The notes under the pieces: model-generated | Databases searched by the model: none | What the model saw: only the letters and a program-made list of their open reading frames with translations | What the model was told of the DNA's origin: nothing | Assembly (NCBI GenBank): GCA_012719415.1 | Contig: JAAYAK010000025.1 | Span: 1-43,312 of the forward strand | Direction of reading: 5' to 3' | DNA: 43,312 nt | Source of the DNA: Syntrophorhabdus sp. | GTDB taxonomy: Bacteria > Desulfobacterota > Syntrophorhabdia > Syntrophorhabdales > Syntrophorhabdaceae | Part shown: positions 42,749 through 43,312 of the stretch, piece after piece | Layout: the number at the start of each line of letters is the position of its first letter | Numbering within the stretch: the first letter of the stretch is position 1 | Translations under genes and position numbers: made by a program

Positions 42749-43312
42749 TCCTTTCCCCTTCGGTGGAGTGCTCGTTTCCGAAACCTCCATCTTCTCAACG
42801 CCAGACAACAATCTCGATGATCTCTTCGTAATCTCTGCGATGGTATTTGTTATCCCGGGGAAGAGATGACGGGCAAAGCGCGTTTGTTCTCCCTGATGGC
42901 TGCAACACCAACCGGCGCGGAGATGCTTGCTCAAGCAAAGCAACCGGAGCCTCCCGCGCAACGCGCAAAGATCCTTATGTCTTATCCGCTTTCCTATGGA
43001 TCCAAATACTCACTGCGCCCGACTGATACTGCCCCTGATGCGCTCGATTGGATATAATTGAAGGACGGATACCGTTGACCCGTCTCTGTGGTGGCAAAAC
43101 CAGATGAAGAGTTCTTCGTGACTGTCCTTATGCTATCAAGGTATCATGGACGGTATAGCACCTAATTCTCTTGCTGTCAAGGGGGCCACAAACCGGCAAG
43201 CACAAGCCGGTAAGACCGCTCCAGAGTTCAAGGGCCAGAGATGAAGAAGGGGATTACGGGGTGCTGACCGGAATGGACAGGTTTCGCTCGGGCCGTGCCT
43301 GTCAATGTCGTC
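42749..43312. other. Region without a recognised gene
   Basis: I see no credible gene here. A small plus-strand frame at 42866-43057 (63 codons) has no ribosome-binding site and no family resemblance. A perfect 6-bp stem ACCGGC/GCCGGT occurs at about 43193-43212. The window ends here, so a gene or regulatory RNA beginning further right would not be recognisable. Confidence 0.5.

Noticed and set aside
43193-43212. A GEMM-like stem near the right end
   Set aside because: CAAACCGGC and GCCGGT form a short stem, but the GACGCAAAGC element does not follow and the window ends soon after.
43050-43312. A CRISPR-like array or phage end near the right edge
   Set aside because: There are no regularly spaced repeats and no integrase or cas gene in the window.

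Overview
The window looks like chromosomal DNA from a Gram-negative, strictly anaerobic bacterium of the Desulfobacterota type (the old Deltaproteobacteria). This is inferred, not computed, from several signs. The base composition looks GC-rich. Envelope genes point to lipopolysaccharide (a WaaP/Kdo-kinase-like kinase, a late lipid A acyltransferase, a LapA-LapB protein, an AsmA-like protein). The gene orders cmk-ispH-rpsA and rplU-rpmA-obgE-proB-proA-nadD-rsfS fit. So does a molybdenum aldehyde oxidoreductase very like the one in Desulfovibrio gigas. A syntrophic or fermentative lineage such as Syntrophorhabdia is a guess only.

Layout. 0.2-1.9 kb (+): a metallo-beta-lactamase-fold hydrolase and an LPS-kinase-like gene. 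1.9-12.5 kb (-): one long run read as tRNA-Pro, surE, archaeal-type fructose-bisphosphate aldolase/phosphatase, miaB, bifunctional nuclease, PHP phosphatase, hisC, a repeat-filled gap, cmk, ispH, rpsA, a Trm112-like protein and a lipid A acyltransferase. 12.6-25.1 kb (+): a tightly packed, largely overlapping run from rplU through obgE, proBA, nadD, rsfS, a DksA-like protein, a LapA-LapB fusion, archaeal-type phosphoglycerate mutase, comF and an AsmA-like protein to a DUF2520 dehydrogenase-like protein. 25.8-31.0 kb (+): the aldehyde oxidoreductase operon. 31.2-37.0 kb (+): a chemoreceptor with a good sigma-28 promoter candidate, a two-subunit ADP-forming acyl-CoA synthetase and a ClC transporter. 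37.0-43.3 kb: a looser, accessory-looking region on both strands with a DUF882 peptidase-like protein, a small TPR protein, an ABM-domain protein, a P-loop ATPase with a small partner behind a near-consensus promoter, and a C39-like secreted protein.

Metabolically, the two archaeal-type sugar enzymes suggest gluconeogenic carbon flow. The ADP-forming acyl-CoA synthetase can recover ATP from acyl-CoA. The aldehyde oxidoreductase with its iron-sulfur flavoprotein-like partner links aldehyde and carboxylate pools to low-potential electron carriers.

The most unusual material is between genes. Two copies of a ~435-bp mirror-symmetric element (6458-6891, 25143-25579) carry inverted arms, paired hairpins and a nine-base tandem tract. 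A half-copy sits at 32847-33000. In each full copy the two arms share base changes that the other copy lacks. A second family consists of seven-base tandem tracts (five supported tracts, two of them in the arms of one inverted pair) that end in an ACAAAGA-like heptad. No CRISPR array, prophage or insertion sequence was recognised.
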